Positions 54,157 to 62,260 of a stretch of 64,000 nucleotides of DNA are shown here, piece after piece. Within the stretch, counting starts at the first letter, position 1, and each line of letters begins with the position of its first letter. This stretch comes from Caballeronia udeis (lineage in GTDB: Bacteria; Pseudomonadota; Gammaproteobacteria; Burkholderiales; Burkholderiaceae). The DNA lies in the NCBI RefSeq assembly GCF_001544555.2, contig NZ_FCOK02000023.1, forward strand, positions 1-64,000, in the 5' to 3' direction. A model generated the notes under the pieces. That model was not told the DNA's origin, did no database searches, and saw nothing but the letters and a program-made list of their open reading frames with translations. Position numbers and translations under genes: made by a program.

Positions 54157-56877
54157 ATGACCGATTTATCCAGCGGAAGCGAACAGATTCTGTCGATATC
54201 CCGAGGTCGCGAAGACAGCGATCCCGAGGAAACCGCCGAATGGCTGGAGGCGCTCGACGCGGTCACGGAACACGTCGGCCGAGACCGCGCTCAATACCTT
54301 TATGACCGCCTTGCCGAGCATGCGCTGTCGCTTGGGATCGAGTCGTCGAGGGCGCGTGTCACGCCCTACATCAATACCATTCCTGTTGCAGAGCAGCCGC
54401 GTTATCCGGGCAATCTGGAGATCGAGGAAAAGCTCGCCGCCGCATTGCGCTGGAATGCGCTCGCCATGGTTGTGCGCGCCAACAAGGCTTACGGAGAGCT
54501 CGGCGGCCATATTGCGAGCTATGCCTCCGCGGCCGATCTCTTCGAAGTGGGTTTCAACCATTTTTTCCGCGCCTCAGCGCCGGATGCCGGTGAAGGCACG
54601 GGCGGCGACCTGGTGTATTTCCAGCCGCATTCATCGCCGGGCGTTTATGCACGCGCGTTCCTCGAAGGCTTTCTTGGCGAAGAGCATTTGCAGCACTACC
54701 GGCAGGAGATAGCGGGACCCGGGCTGTGTTCGTATCCGCACCCGTGGCTCATGCCGGATTTCTGGCAGTTCCCCACGGGCTCCATGGGCATTGGTCCGAT
54801 CAACTCGATCTATCAAGCGCGCTTCATGCGCTACCTGCAAAACCGTGGCCTCGCAAAGACGCAGGACCGCAAGGTGTGGGGCTTCTTTGGCGACGGCGAG
54901 ATGGACGAGCCGGAATCGATCGGCGCATTGTCGCTGGCTGCGCGCGAACAGCTCGACAACCTGGTGTTCGTGATCAATTGCAACCTGCAGCGGCTCGACG
55001 GTCCAGTGCGCAGCAACGGCCGCATTATCGATGAGCTCGAAGCGCAGTTCATTGGCGCGGGCTGGAACGTGATCAAGGTCTTGTGGGGTTCGGACTGGGA
55101 CGCGCTCTTTGCACGCGACCAGACGAACGCGCTGCTGCGTGCGTTCGCGCATACGGTCGACGGTCAGTTCCAGACCTTCTCGGCAAACGATGGCGGTTAT
55201 AACCGCGAGCGTTTTTTCGGCCAGAATCCCGAGCTTGCCGCGTTAGCTTCGCATCTTAGCGACGAGGATATTGACGGCTTGCGCCGTGGCGGTCACGACG
55301 TGCGCAAACTCCACGCGGCTTACGCGAAGGCGCTGAGTCACCGAGGCCAGCCGACCGTGATCCTTGCCAAGACCATGAAGGGCTTCGGCATGGGTACGTC
55401 GGGCCAGGGCAGGATGACGACGCATCAGCAAAAGAAACTGGGCTTCGACGACCTCAAGGCGTTTCGCGATCGCTTTCGCTTGCCGCTGTCGGACGCCGAT
55501 GTCGAGGCAGTCAAGTTCTACAAACCTGCGGAAGACAGTCCGGAGATGCAGTACCTGCACGCACGACGCGCAGGCCTTGGAGGTTATCTGCCCAGAAGGC
55601 GGAGAGCGGCGTCGAAGGGGCTGATCGTCCCTTCGATTGCTACCTGGGGCCAGTTTGCAATCGATGCGGCGGGCAAGGAGATGTCGACCACCATGGCGAT
55701 CGTGCGCATGTTCGGCACGCTGATGAAAGATGCAACGCTGGGCCCTCGCGTGGTGCCGGTGGTCGCCGATGAAGCGCGCACCTTCGGCATGGCGAACATG
55801 TTCCGGCAGGTGGGCATCTATTCGCCGCTCGGGCAGCTGTATGAGCCGGAAGATCTCGGTTCCATGCTCTACTACCGCGAGGACACCAAGGGGCAGATTC
55901 TTGAAGAGGGCATTTCGGAAGCAGGGGCAATGTCGTCATGGATTGCCGCGGCAACGTCATACAGCGTGCACGACCTGCCCATGCTGCCGTTCTACATCTA
56001 TTACTCGATGTTCGGCTTCCAGCGCATTGGCGACATCATCTGGGCGGCGGCGGACCAGCGCGCACGCGGTTTCCTGATCGGCGCGACCGCGGGCAAGACC
56101 ACACTTGGCGGCGAAGGGCTGCAGCATCAGGACGGCAGCAGCCATCTGGTGGCATCGACCATACCGAACTGCCGTGCCTACGATCCCGCGTTCGCCTATG
56201 AAGTCGCGGCTATCGTGGACGAAGGCATGCGCGAGATGGTCGAGCGCCAGCGTGACGTGTTCTATTACGTCACGGTGATGAACGAGAACTACGCGCAGCC
56301 GTCGGTGCCCGGCGGTAACCTGGAGATGCTGCGCGAGGGTATTCTCAAAGGCATGTATCCGCTCGCGGCGGAACCGGACGAGACAGCACGGGTGCAGTTG
56401 CTTGGCGCCGGTGCGATTCTTGGCGAGGTGATCGCGGCGCAGCAGATGTTGCGCGACGACTGGGGTATGGAAGCAGCGGTATGGAGCGTGACGAGCTTCA
56501 CGGAGTTGCAGCGCGACGGCATGGCGTCCGAGCGGCTTGCCCGTCTCGGCGAGGTGGCTCCAGCGCCGTATGCAAGCACGATGCTTGGTGCATCGCGTGG
56601 TCCGGTGATCGCGGCAACGGACTATGTGCGTGCTGTGCCTGAACTGATCCGCGCTTACGTGCCACGCCGCTACGTGACGCTTGGCACGGATGGCTTCGGC
56701 CGTAGCGACACACGTCAGGCGTTGCGCGAGTTCTTTGAAGTGGATCGCGCGTCCATTGTGATCGCGGCGCTGAAAGCGCTGGCCGACGACGGTGAGATCG
56801 ATATGGCGACTGTGCGAAAAGCGTCGCAGCAATATGGGAAGGCGGCGTCGGCGTTGGGAGCTCCCTGGCAGCGGTAG
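54157..56877 (+). CDS. AceE-type 2-oxo-acid dehydrogenase E1 (MdeB-like)
   Basis: A 906-residue homodimeric pyruvate-dehydrogenase-type E1 (E. coli AceE 887). The start at 54157 has GGAG upstream. The thiamine diphosphate/Mg motif is GDGEMDEPES at residue 245, with INCNLQRLDGPVR about 30 residues later. Other marks are LVYFQPHSSPGVYARAFLEG, AKTMKGFGMG, and, in the second half, RTFGMANMFRQVGIY and GKTTLGGEGLQHQDG. No E2 or E3 gene is adjacent and the gene is divergent from an Lrp regulator. This is the arrangement of mdeB/mdeR, where the enzyme handles 2-oxobutyrate from methionine. The main pyruvate dehydrogenase is probably encoded elsewhere. The substrate is inference. Confidence 0.9.
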   Translation: MTDLSSGSEQILSISRGREDSDPEETAEWLEALDAVTEHVGRDRAQYLYDRLAEHALSLGIESSRARVTPYINTIPVAEQPRYPGNLEIEEKLAAALRWNALAMVVRANKAYGELGGHIASYASAADLFEVGFNHFFRASAPDAGEGTGGDLVYFQPHSSPGVYARAFLEGFLGEEHLQHYRQEIAGPGLCSYPHPWLMPDFWQFPTGSMGIGPINSIYQARFMRYLQNRGLAKTQDRKVWGFFGDGEMDEPESIGALSLAAREQLDNLVFVINCNLQRLDGPVRSNGRIIDELEAQFIGAGWNVIKVLWGSDWDALFARDQTNALLRAFAHTVDGQFQTFSANDGGYNRERFFGQNPELAALASHLSDEDIDGLRRGGHDVRKLHAAYAKALSHRGQPTVILAKTMKGFGMGTSGQGRMTTHQQKKLGFDDLKAFRDRFRLPLSDADVEAVKFYKPAEDSPEMQYLHARRAGLGGYLPRRRRAASKGLIVPSIATWGQFAIDAAGKEMSTTMAIVRMFGTLMKDATLGPRVVPVVADEARTFGMANMFRQVGIYSPLGQLYEPEDLGSMLYYREDTKGQILEEGISEAGAMSSWIAAATSYSVHDLPMLPFYIYYSMFGFQRIGDIIWAAADQRARGFLIGATAGKTTLGGEGLQHQDGSSHLVASTIPNCRAYDPAFAYEVAAIVDEGMREMVERQRDVFYYVTVMNENYAQPSVPGGNLEMLREGILKGMYPLAAEPDETARVQLLGAGAILGEVIAAQQMLRDDWGMEAAVWSVTSFTELQRDGMASERLARLGEVAPAPYASTMLGASRGPVIAATDYVRAVPELIRAYVPRRYVTLGTDGFGRSDTRQALREFFEVDRASIVIAALKALADDGEIDMATVRKASQQYGKAASALGAPWQR

Positions 56878-57016
56878 GAGCAACAGCTCCCTCTTGATCG
56901 CAGGCTCATTCTGATCGGATGAGCCATGCAGTTAACCTGCCGCGCGATTGACGCATTTATGTTGTGCGGAGCCACTGCGCCGCGGTATAAAAGCCGTTCC
57001 AGAGGGTTCCCCGGCC

Positions 57017-57344
57017 ATGTCCGCTCCGCTTCTTGATCCTGCAAAAACTCATTCGGCTGATGGCCCGGTGTTGATCGCGGTCGAGCTATCCGGCGATGAC
57101 GCGCGTGTCACCAGGTCTCGTTGCTACGCCCGTGGCAAGACTTCGGTGCGCTTCGCGGCTTCGCGGCTTCGCGCGTCCGATGCGGGCGTTGGAGATGCTT
57201 GCATCGGGCACGGCGGTCACGACTATTGCGCTCGATCTCGGTTATGAAAACGTCAGCGCGTTCATTGCGATGTTTCGACGGACCTTCGGTGTGACGCCAA
57301 CCCAATATTTTGCTGAGCTAGTACCTGACCGGAAAGAACCATGA
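57017..57344 (+). pseudogene. AraC-family regulator remnant
   Basis: Two pieces of an AraC-type regulator in different frames. The first (from ATG 57017) reads an N-terminal stretch, ADGPVLIAVELSGDDARVT then SRCYARG. The second (to 57344) reads the second helix-turn-helix, RALEMLASGTAVTTIALDLG, YENVSAFIAMFRRTFGVTP, TQYF. The middle, about 150-180 residues, is missing. At the join lies an 8-bp tandem repeat, CTTCGCGG, 2.9 copies at 57151-57173. The stop overlaps the ATG of the decarboxylase gene by 4 bases, so the intact gene was probably its translationally coupled regulator. Confidence 0.75.
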
Positions 57345-58687
57345 ACGAACTAACACTGCTGACCGAAGCCGATGATCGTGCCCGGCGCTATACCGAGTCC
57401 ATTCCGGGGCGCCGCGTGTTCCCGGATCAAGCGGCGTTGCAGGCTCTGGCCGCATTCAACGAGCCACTGCCCGTTCACGGATACGCCGCGGAGGACGTGT
57501 TGCGATTACTGGACGATATCGGTTCGCCCGGCACGGTGGCGTCGAACGGACCGCGTTACTTTGGTTTTGTGATTGGTGCGTCGCTGCCTGCCGCTGCGGC
57601 CGCAGAACGCTTGATGCTTGCATGGGACCAATGTGCATCGTCATTCGACAACTCACCGGTCGCGGCCACGCTCGAACGGGTCGCGGCGGGTTGGGTCCTT
57701 GATGCGCTCGACCTGCCTCGCGAAAGTGCCGTGGGATTCGGAACCAGCGCCACGGCTTGCACGCTGAGCTGCCTTGCCGCTGCGCGTCGCGTGCTGCTTG
57801 CGCGCAAGGGATGGGACTTCGACAACGACGGACTGGCAGGTGCTCCCGAGGTTAAGGTCGTGGTGTCCGAGCTTGTGCATATCACCGTGAAAAAGGCGCT
57901 TCGCCTGCTTGGTTTCGGCATGAACAAGATACTGTTCGCGCCGGTCAACCACCATGGTCAGGTGGACCCGGAACGTTTGCCGCCGCTCGATGACATGACC
58001 ATCCTTTGTTTGCAGGCGGGTGAGGTCAACACCGGCGAATTCGATCCATTCGACGTGCTCATTCCTCAAGCCAAGGCCGCCGGTACCTGGGTTCATGTGG
58101 ATGCGGCGTTCGGCTTGTGGGCGCGGGCTTCATCGCATGCGGAATTGACGAAAGGCATAGAAGCGGCCGATAGCTGGACCACCGACGCCCATAAATGGCT
58201 GAACACCCCCTACGACTGCGCGATGGCAATCTGCCGCGATAGCGAAGCGCTCGCCGCTGCAATGAATAGCGATGCAGTCTATTTGAGCGGCGCGAGAGAC
58301 GCGCAAAAGAACCTGACTCTCGAATTTTCGCGAAGGGCTCGCGGCATACCTGTGTGGGCCGCGTTGCGCTCGTTAGGACGTGAAGGCGTGGCTTTACTAG
58401 GCGACCGGCAATGCGCGCTGGCGCGTCGCATTGCACAGGGCTTGGCACAGGCGGGATTCGAGGTCCTGAACCGTGTCACGCTGAACCAGGTCCTGGTTCG
58501 CGCGCATACCGATGAACTCACCGTTGCTGCCCGCGAAGCGGTCCAGGCGTCCGGCGAGGCCTGGTTTGGCGCGACCGTCTGGCAAGGGCGGCCGGCCTTC
58601 CGGATCAGCGTGTCATCCTGGCGGACGACGGAACACGAAGCCGACGCACTCGTGCAATTGTTGACCAGGCTTGCAAAGCCGCGCTAA
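57341..58687 (+). CDS. group II PLP-dependent amino-acid decarboxylase family protein
   Basis: A 448-residue fold-type I PLP enzyme of the aromatic-amino-acid/glutamate decarboxylase family. The PLP lysine is K285 in TDAHKWLNTPYD. WVHVDAAFGLWAR carries the aspartate that binds the pyridine nitrogen. SNGPRYFGFVIGASLPAAAA and GFGTSATACTLSCLAAARR are N-terminal family marks. Typical reactions are amine formation by decarboxylation or aldehyde synthesis; the substrate cannot be read from sequence. It follows an AraC remnant with an ATGA overlap and lies after the mdeB-like gene on the same strand, so a shared amino-acid breakdown role is possible. Confidence 0.88.
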   Translation: MNELTLLTEADDRARRYTESIPGRRVFPDQAALQALAAFNEPLPVHGYAAEDVLRLLDDIGSPGTVASNGPRYFGFVIGASLPAAAAAERLMLAWDQCASSFDNSPVAATLERVAAGWVLDALDLPRESAVGFGTSATACTLSCLAAARRVLLARKGWDFDNDGLAGAPEVKVVVSELVHITVKKALRLLGFGMNKILFAPVNHHGQVDPERLPPLDDMTILCLQAGEVNTGEFDPFDVLIPQAKAAGTWVHVDAAFGLWARASSHAELTKGIEAADSWTTDAHKWLNTPYDCAMAICRDSEALAAAMNSDAVYLSGARDAQKNLTLEFSRRARGIPVWAALRSLGREGVALLGDRQCALARRIAQGLAQAGFEVLNRVTLNQVLVRAHTDELTVAAREAVQASGEAWFGATVWQGRPAFRISVSSWRTTEHEADALVQLLTRLAKPR

Positions 58688-58728
58688 GCAACGCGGCGGT
58701 CATCGCGCTATTGGCGCGGTTCGCGAGG

Positions 58729-58821
58729 CTACCGATGCCGATCGAAAAATGCGCGAAGGTTGATTGCGAGGCTGGCCAATACCGCCAGCGCGCCCAGTGT
58801 TTCGAGCAATGGTGAGAGCAT
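58729..58821 (-). CDS. possible 30-aa membrane peptide
   Basis: A tiny frame reading MLSPLLETLGALAVLASL and ending RAFFDRHR: one hydrophobic helix followed by a positively charged tail. GGGAG lies 11 nt upstream. It sits just downstream of the TauE gene on the same strand. It is too short to be sure; it could be chance. Confidence 0.3.
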   Translation of the reverse strand: MLSPLLETLGALAVLASLAINLRAFFDRHR

Positions 58822-58872
58822 CGCGTCTGATCTCCCAGAGTCGAAGCCGGTTGCATGCTCCCGGCACGACAC

Positions 58873-59622
58873 TTAGATGAAATGCCGTAACAGCAGTTGA
58901 AGACCGAGCGCCAGCATGCAGATAAAGAACCATCGGCGGAAGGTCGTGGGGCTGATACGGCCGCGTATGCGTTGACCGATCCACATGCCGAGCAAGGCAG
59001 GGACGACAGCGAACAGCGAGCTTGCGATGTTGTTGAGGGCGAATGCGTTTTCTCGTGCAAGCCCAATGGCCAATGCCACGGTCGATACCGTAAATGATAG
59101 TCCGAGGGCCTGGACGAGATCCTCCTTTTTTAGATCGAGCGCCTGAAGATAGGGGACTGCTGGTACGACAAAAACACCTGTTCCTCCCGTGACAAGACCG
59201 GTTACCACGCCAATCACGGGGAACAGGCGCCGCTCATGCCGTGGCGCCACGGAGAAGTGCCAGGACAGCAGCCCCGAGGCCGCATAAAGCGTCAGCGCGG
59301 CGCCAAGGCCGGTCACGGCCCACACCCCGCCGCTGCCGGCGATGAACGAAGCCGCGGCCACGGTGCCGATCACAATGCCCGCCATCATCAGCCAGAAGCG
59401 CCTGACAAGCGCACCCAGGCGAGGACCTGCAACAAGCTGCCAGACGTTGGTGACGAACGACGGCAGGATCAGCAGCGAAGCGGCCTCGGCCGGCAGCATG
59501 AGCGTTCCGAGCACACCCATGGCCACGGTCGGCAGGCCCATGCCCGTGACGCCTTTTACGGTGCCGGCGATCAGGAAGGTCAGCGTAATGGCGGCAAAAC
59601 GCGCAATGGCGAACGAGGTCAT
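58873..59622 (-). CDS. TauE/SafE-family anion exporter
   Basis: A 249-residue membrane protein with about eight hydrophobic segments in two similar halves, as in the TauE/SafE (sulfite or organic anion export) family. Family marks are ITLTFLIAGTVKGVTGMGLP in the first half and GVVTGLVTGGTGVFVVPAVP in the second. The family handles sulfite, sulfoacetate and other sulfur or carbon anions; the substrate here is unknown. It is divergent from a LysR regulator gene 121 bp away, with a LysR-type inverted repeat between them, so the regulator very likely controls it. Confidence 0.9.
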   Translation of the reverse strand: MTSFAIARFAAITLTFLIAGTVKGVTGMGLPTVAMGVLGTLMLPAEAASLLILPSFVTNVWQLVAGPRLGALVRRFWLMMAGIVIGTVAAASFIAGSGGVWAVTGLGAALTLYAASGLLSWHFSVAPRHERRLFPVIGVVTGLVTGGTGVFVVPAVPYLQALDLKKEDLVQALGLSFTVSTVALAIGLARENAFALNNIASSLFAVVPALLGMWIGQRIRGRISPTTFRRWFFICMLALGLQLLLRHFI

Positions 59623-59699
59623 CGGTACTTCCGGAGAAATGATCTGCCCTCATTTTCCCCGGATTCGCAACGGCCACAATGCGGAAGATACGTACTGTG

Positions 59700-59718
59700 C
59701 CTTAGGGTATAACTAAGG
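59700..59718. promoter_or_regulatory. LysR-type box between tauE-like and lysR genes
   Basis: CCTTAG-GGTATAA-CTAAGG, perfect 6-bp arms that contain T-N11-A, the LysR consensus. Confidence 0.6.
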
Positions 59719-59743
59719 CTGATCAACAGAATTTCCTTGGACC

Positions 59744-60646
59744 ATGCGCCTCGATCTGATAGACCTGCGCCTTTTCCTGTTCATCCTGGAGACCGGCAGC
59801 ATTACGCACGGCGCGGCTCAGGCGAATATGTCGTTGCCGTCGGCCAGCGCCCGGTTGCGCGGCATGGAGGAAGCGCTCGGGCTGCCGCTGCTGGAGCGAG
59901 GCCGCCGTGGGGTGGAATCCACGCCCGCAGGGGACACGCTGGCACACCACGCGCGTCTGGTGCTCGGCCAGATCGAACGGATGCAGGGCGAACTGGGAGA
60001 GCACTCCGAGTCCCGCAGAACGCGTGTGCGGCTGTGGGCGAATACCGCTGCCGTCACCGAATTCCTGCCGCGTCCCCTTGGCGGATTTCTTCGGCGTAAC
60101 CCCGGCGTGCATATCGACCTGAAGGAGCGGCAGAGTACCGAGACGGTCAAGGCCATCCTTAACGGTTCCGCGGAGATAGGCGTTGTTTCCGATGCGCTCG
60201 AACATGGGACGTTGCAGACGTTCCCGTTCGCAACCGACAAGCTCGTCCTGATCGTCGCTCGCGATCATGCGCTGAGCGGGCGTCGTCGTGTCGCGCTCAG
60301 GGACGTGGTCGAGCAGGATTTCATCGGGTTGAGCGCCGGCAGCGCCCTTCAGGAGTATCTGGGCGAGCAGGCGTTGTTTGCCGGGCAGCCTTTCTACTTT
60401 CGCGCGCGGGTGCGGACCTTCGAAAACATATGCAGCATGGTCGAGCAAGGGGCCGGTCTGGGGATCGTGCCGGCAACGGCCGCCAAGCGCTACCGGGGGA
60501 CGCCGGGCGTGCACACCATAGAGTTGACCGACCGCTGGGCGACACGCCAGTTGCTGATCTGCGTTCGCGATCTGGAGGCGTTGCAACGGCCGGAGCGCGC
60601 GCTGGTTGAGGAGCTTGGTGTTGCCGCTAAAGCGCGCTCAAGCTAG
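59744..60646 (+). CDS. LysR-family transcriptional regulator
   Basis: A 300-residue LysR protein. The helix-turn-helix is at about residues 3-62 (LRLFLFILETGSITHGAAQA, LPSASARLRGMEEALGLPLL). The effector domain is at about 90-295 (RLWANTAAVTEFLPRPLGGF, AEIGVVSDALEHGTLQTFPF, FENICSMVEQGAGLGIVPA). It is divergent from the TauE/SafE exporter and close to the inverted repeat at 59700-59718, 25 bp from the start. This is the classic LysR arrangement of regulator and divergent target. The inducer is unknown but may be the anion exported. Confidence 0.92.
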   Translation: MRLDLIDLRLFLFILETGSITHGAAQANMSLPSASARLRGMEEALGLPLLERGRRGVESTPAGDTLAHHARLVLGQIERMQGELGEHSESRRTRVRLWANTAAVTEFLPRPLGGFLRRNPGVHIDLKERQSTETVKAILNGSAEIGVVSDALEHGTLQTFPFATDKLVLIVARDHALSGRRRVALRDVVEQDFIGLSAGSALQEYLGEQALFAGQPFYFRARVRTFENICSMVEQGAGLGIVPATAAKRYRGTPGVHTIELTDRWATRQLLICVRDLEALQRPERALVEELGVAAKARSS

Positions 60647-60675
60647 CGGGAACCCGGGTTGCGATGGTTCAATGC

Positions 60676-61773
60676 TCAACAACTCAGGTCGAAATATCCT
60701 TTGGCAAGGCATACCCCGTTCACCAGTATCTCGACGTCGTGACGCCCTGCGTAATGCACGCGCGTGGTGAAGTCCCGGATGTTCTGCGTGCGTTCTATCG
60801 CTACCTTCTGTCCGCCATCGAGTGTCAGTTCCTTTAGCTTGAATACCTTCGCGGCCGTCACGCCCGATTTCTTCACGTAATGCATCCTGTAGTCGATCAC
60901 GAGCCGCTGGCTTTCCGGGCACTTCGAGGCAAGATCGAATGACAAGGTCACACGCTCGCCCAACGCAACCTGGCGTGGCGTCACGGCGAACTTGCTGAGC
61001 TTCACATCGGGCATGCCGCCCGCGCCGATCACCGCCAGTGCGCGGCCATTGCCGGCCTTGATCAGGGAGCGCAGGGCGCGCTTCGCAATCCAGGCCGTGT
61101 GAGCGTTTTCAATCGGCCAAGTCGCCAGCCGGTCCAGCACCCAGTCAGGATGCGATTTGGTCACATCGTTCAGATGATTGGCGACCGACTTGCGGACGTA
61201 GAGGCTCGTGTCCGAACGAAGGTTCTCCAGAATTGGTGCGGCCAGTGAAGGATCAGCCAGGATTGCGTCGAGCCGGAACGACCATGGCAAGCGCGGACGG
61301 CTTCCCTCACTGGCGAGACGTCGCACGGCGTCGCTGTCATCGCGTGACCACGTTGTCATGATGACCAGGGCTCGCTTCAGGTCCTTGCGCAGGAACTCGC
61401 GGACAGCGAATTCGGACGTGCCGAAGGCCGTGAAAAACTTGAGCGCGTCCATCGATATATCGAAGTCGTCCTGGCCGTATTGTCCAACGTAATCGGGAAG
61501 GACCAGCGTAGCAAATCCGTTCCCCATGCGTGGTGCCAGCGCACGAAGAATCTCGAGCGCCTGGCGGTAGTCCGCGGGAAGGGTTGCATGCAACGCCTGA
61601 GTCATGCGGCGCAGGCGCTGCATCAGGGTCAGCTCGTCAAGCCCGGCTAGAGAAATCTTGAGGAAACGTCGCGTGTCGAACGGGGGATAAACCGCTTTGA
61701 CGTCGAGCGCCATGTCGCGGAACCGGCGCTCGTTGAAGATCTCTTTCAGTGCGGTGTTTTCGGTGTCCGGCAT
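60676..61773 (-). CDS. DNA alkylation repair protein, AlkC/AlkD type (HEAT-like)
   Basis: A 365-residue all-helical protein of the DNA alkylation repair (AlkD/AlkC-like HEAT repeat) family. The start at 61773 (MPDTENTALKEIFN) is where the family begins; the longer frame has a Cys/His-rich unrelated start. Marks are FKKI-like FLKISLAGLDELTLMQRLRR, the central ILEKLRSDTS-like ILENLRSDTSLYVRKSVANH, and HPDWVLDRLATW. The C-terminal 90 residues are a beta-rich domain (YRMHYVKKSGVTAAKVFKL), as seen in AlkC-type proteins. Members remove 3-methyladenine or N7-alkylated bases by a non-base-flipping glycosylase mechanism. The gene converges on the LysR gene. Confidence 0.87.
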   Translation of the reverse strand: MPDTENTALKEIFNERRFRDMALDVKAVYPPFDTRRFLKISLAGLDELTLMQRLRRMTQALHATLPADYRQALEILRALAPRMGNGFATLVLPDYVGQYGQDDFDISMDALKFFTAFGTSEFAVREFLRKDLKRALVIMTTWSRDDSDAVRRLASEGSRPRLPWSFRLDAILADPSLAAPILENLRSDTSLYVRKSVANHLNDVTKSHPDWVLDRLATWPIENAHTAWIAKRALRSLIKAGNGRALAVIGAGGMPDVKLSKFAVTPRQVALGERVTLSFDLASKCPESQRLVIDYRMHYVKKSGVTAAKVFKLKELTLDGGQKVAIERTQNIRDFTTRVHYAGRHDVEILVNGVCLAKGYFDLSC

Positions 61774-62260
61774 CGTTATCGTTTTCTTGTAGCAAGTGCA
61801 ATGGAGGCGCAGCGGGGCGCCCAATAGTACCGCCGCGCAACTATGCTTTTGTTCATGGTCCTGGTCGCGGCCTGCGTCACATCGCTCGTCATGAGAGTGC
61901 GTCTCTCGCAACGGCGGGAAACAGCATATCCGCCCTCCCTGTCAGATCTTGTCAGGAGCGGTGTTTTTAGGGCGTGTTCAATAACAATTCTCGCGCTTCC
62001 CCGTCCTCTCGCAAGCTTAAGTATCCGTCAATGCAGCCGTTAACAAGAGGCCAGCCTGTCAGGTTTCAACGCTGTCTTAGATCACTCGACGACCATCCGG
62101 CAATAGCTTTTCCGATCCACATCCGATGACATTCCCGCGCCGTTTCGTGCTGCCGTGAATGGGCGCTGTCGACGGGTGCTGCAGAAAGATATCTGTTGTT
62201 TGACAGGCTAAGACGCGTTGAAGGGCCATATCGAATTCAACGTTACGAAGAGTCGTCAAT
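61774..62260. other. intergenic region before the chemotaxis receptor
   Basis: This 487-bp gap has no convincing gene. A 66-codon forward frame (61843-62043) starts with a hydrophobic stretch but has no ribosome binding site. No flagellar sigma-28 promoter with proper spacing was found. Confidence 0.4.

Noticed and set aside
61843-62043. 66-codon forward frame with a hydrophobic start
   Set aside because: No ribosome binding site. The C-terminal half has a random composition.
62205-62245. Possible sigma-28 flagellar promoter before the chemotaxis receptor (CTAAG ... GCCATATC)
   Set aside because: Spacing is about 3 bp too short and the -10 is poor.
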